From contig JBBSEZ010000116.1 of assembly GCA_038239195.1 (NCBI GenBank), positions 1-23,611 on the forward strand: DNA of 23,611 nt, given 5' to 3'. Positions within the stretch are counted from its first letter, which is position 1. Every line of letters starts with the position of its first letter. The stretch is from JBBSEZ01 sp038239195. Lineage in GTDB: Bacteria > Planctomycetota > Planctomycetia > Gemmatales > Gemmataceae. Positions 23,413-23,611 of this stretch are shown piece after piece. Under the pieces are notes generated by a model. That model had not been told where the DNA came from, did not search any database, and saw nothing but the letters and a program-made list of their open reading frames with translations. A program made the translations under genes and the position numbers.

Positions 23413-23611
23413 GTGGCCCTCGGGCGGGGGGGAAAAAGGAGAGGCCCCGAAGATCAGTCGATTCGGGGGATCTGCGACTTCAGATTTGGCAAATCTGAGC
23501 CACGGCCTGAAGCAGGTGTGACAGTCACCATAGGTCGCTTTCCCCGGGCTGATTGGGGCCTCTGGGGAAGTAGATGGCTGGGCAGCACAGGAGGTTCACC
23601 GGCACTCGCGA
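23413..23611. other. Upstream region of the SPFH gene
   Basis: This 199-base stretch is less GC-rich than its surroundings and has no frame I can support. It holds two short palindromes, TCAGATTT-ggc-AAATCTGA (23480-23498) and GTGACAGTCAC (23518-23528). Either could be an operator for the SPFH gene or for a gene beyond the window. I do not see a convincing promoter. Confidence 0.45.

Overview
The window reads as a GC-rich chromosome segment from a planctomycete, most likely a member of the Gemmataceae or a close relative. The case rests on gene content: a planctomycete-type cytochrome (PSCyt1/DUF1549/DUF1553) gene followed by a Tat-exported DUF1501 gene, two proteins with the TIGR02996 'ADWLEEHG' repeat-companion domain plus leucine-rich repeats, a PEP-CTERM protein, and many GTG starts behind clear GGAGG-type ribosome binding sites. 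No rRNA, tRNA, CRISPR array, integrase or intact transposase was seen.

Layout. 1-1211: the 3' part of a SIMPL/DUF541 gene overlapping an unrecognised gene. 1451-2980 (minus): an FGGY sugar kinase, divergent from a DinB-family gene and a DUF2784 membrane protein (3144-4200). 4182-4860: a decay zone holding the tail of an HD-GYP-like gene (minus) and a broken relative of the next gene. 4966-5562: a small secreted c-type cytochrome, closed by a 60-nt near-perfect palindrome. 5643 to about 5830 (minus): an unidentified C-terminal coding remnant. 6026-6736: a choice-of-anchor C / PEP-CTERM protein. 6737-7348: no gene, GC-rich repeats.

7349-11027 is the most accessory-looking part. Two translationally coupled nucleotidyltransferases (plus) face a truncated third copy (minus). 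That fragment starts 12 nt after the end of a TIGR02996/LRR gene that needs two single-base corrections to be read as one 539-residue protein.

11149-15703: the cytochrome/DUF1501 pair, a probable two-gene operon for an exported, still uncharacterised planctomycete system. 15751-18520 continues on the plus strand with a PfkB sugar kinase, a DUF2071 (YqjF-like) protein and an intact TIGR02996/LRR protein. The last of these overlaps by one base an HI0933-type flavoprotein (18520-19758). 19765-19909 is a nested palindromic repeat. 20096-22514: a secreted Lys/Glu-rich protein and a secreted PqaA-type alpha/beta hydrolase, separated by a strong hairpin. 22549-23412 (minus): an SPFH/band-7 protein.

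I did not find a clearly new multi-gene system. The best candidates for follow-up are the nucleotidyltransferase trio, the doubly frameshifted LRR gene, and a family of short palindromes (5581-5640 and 15704-15735) whose stems differ by paired, compensatory changes.
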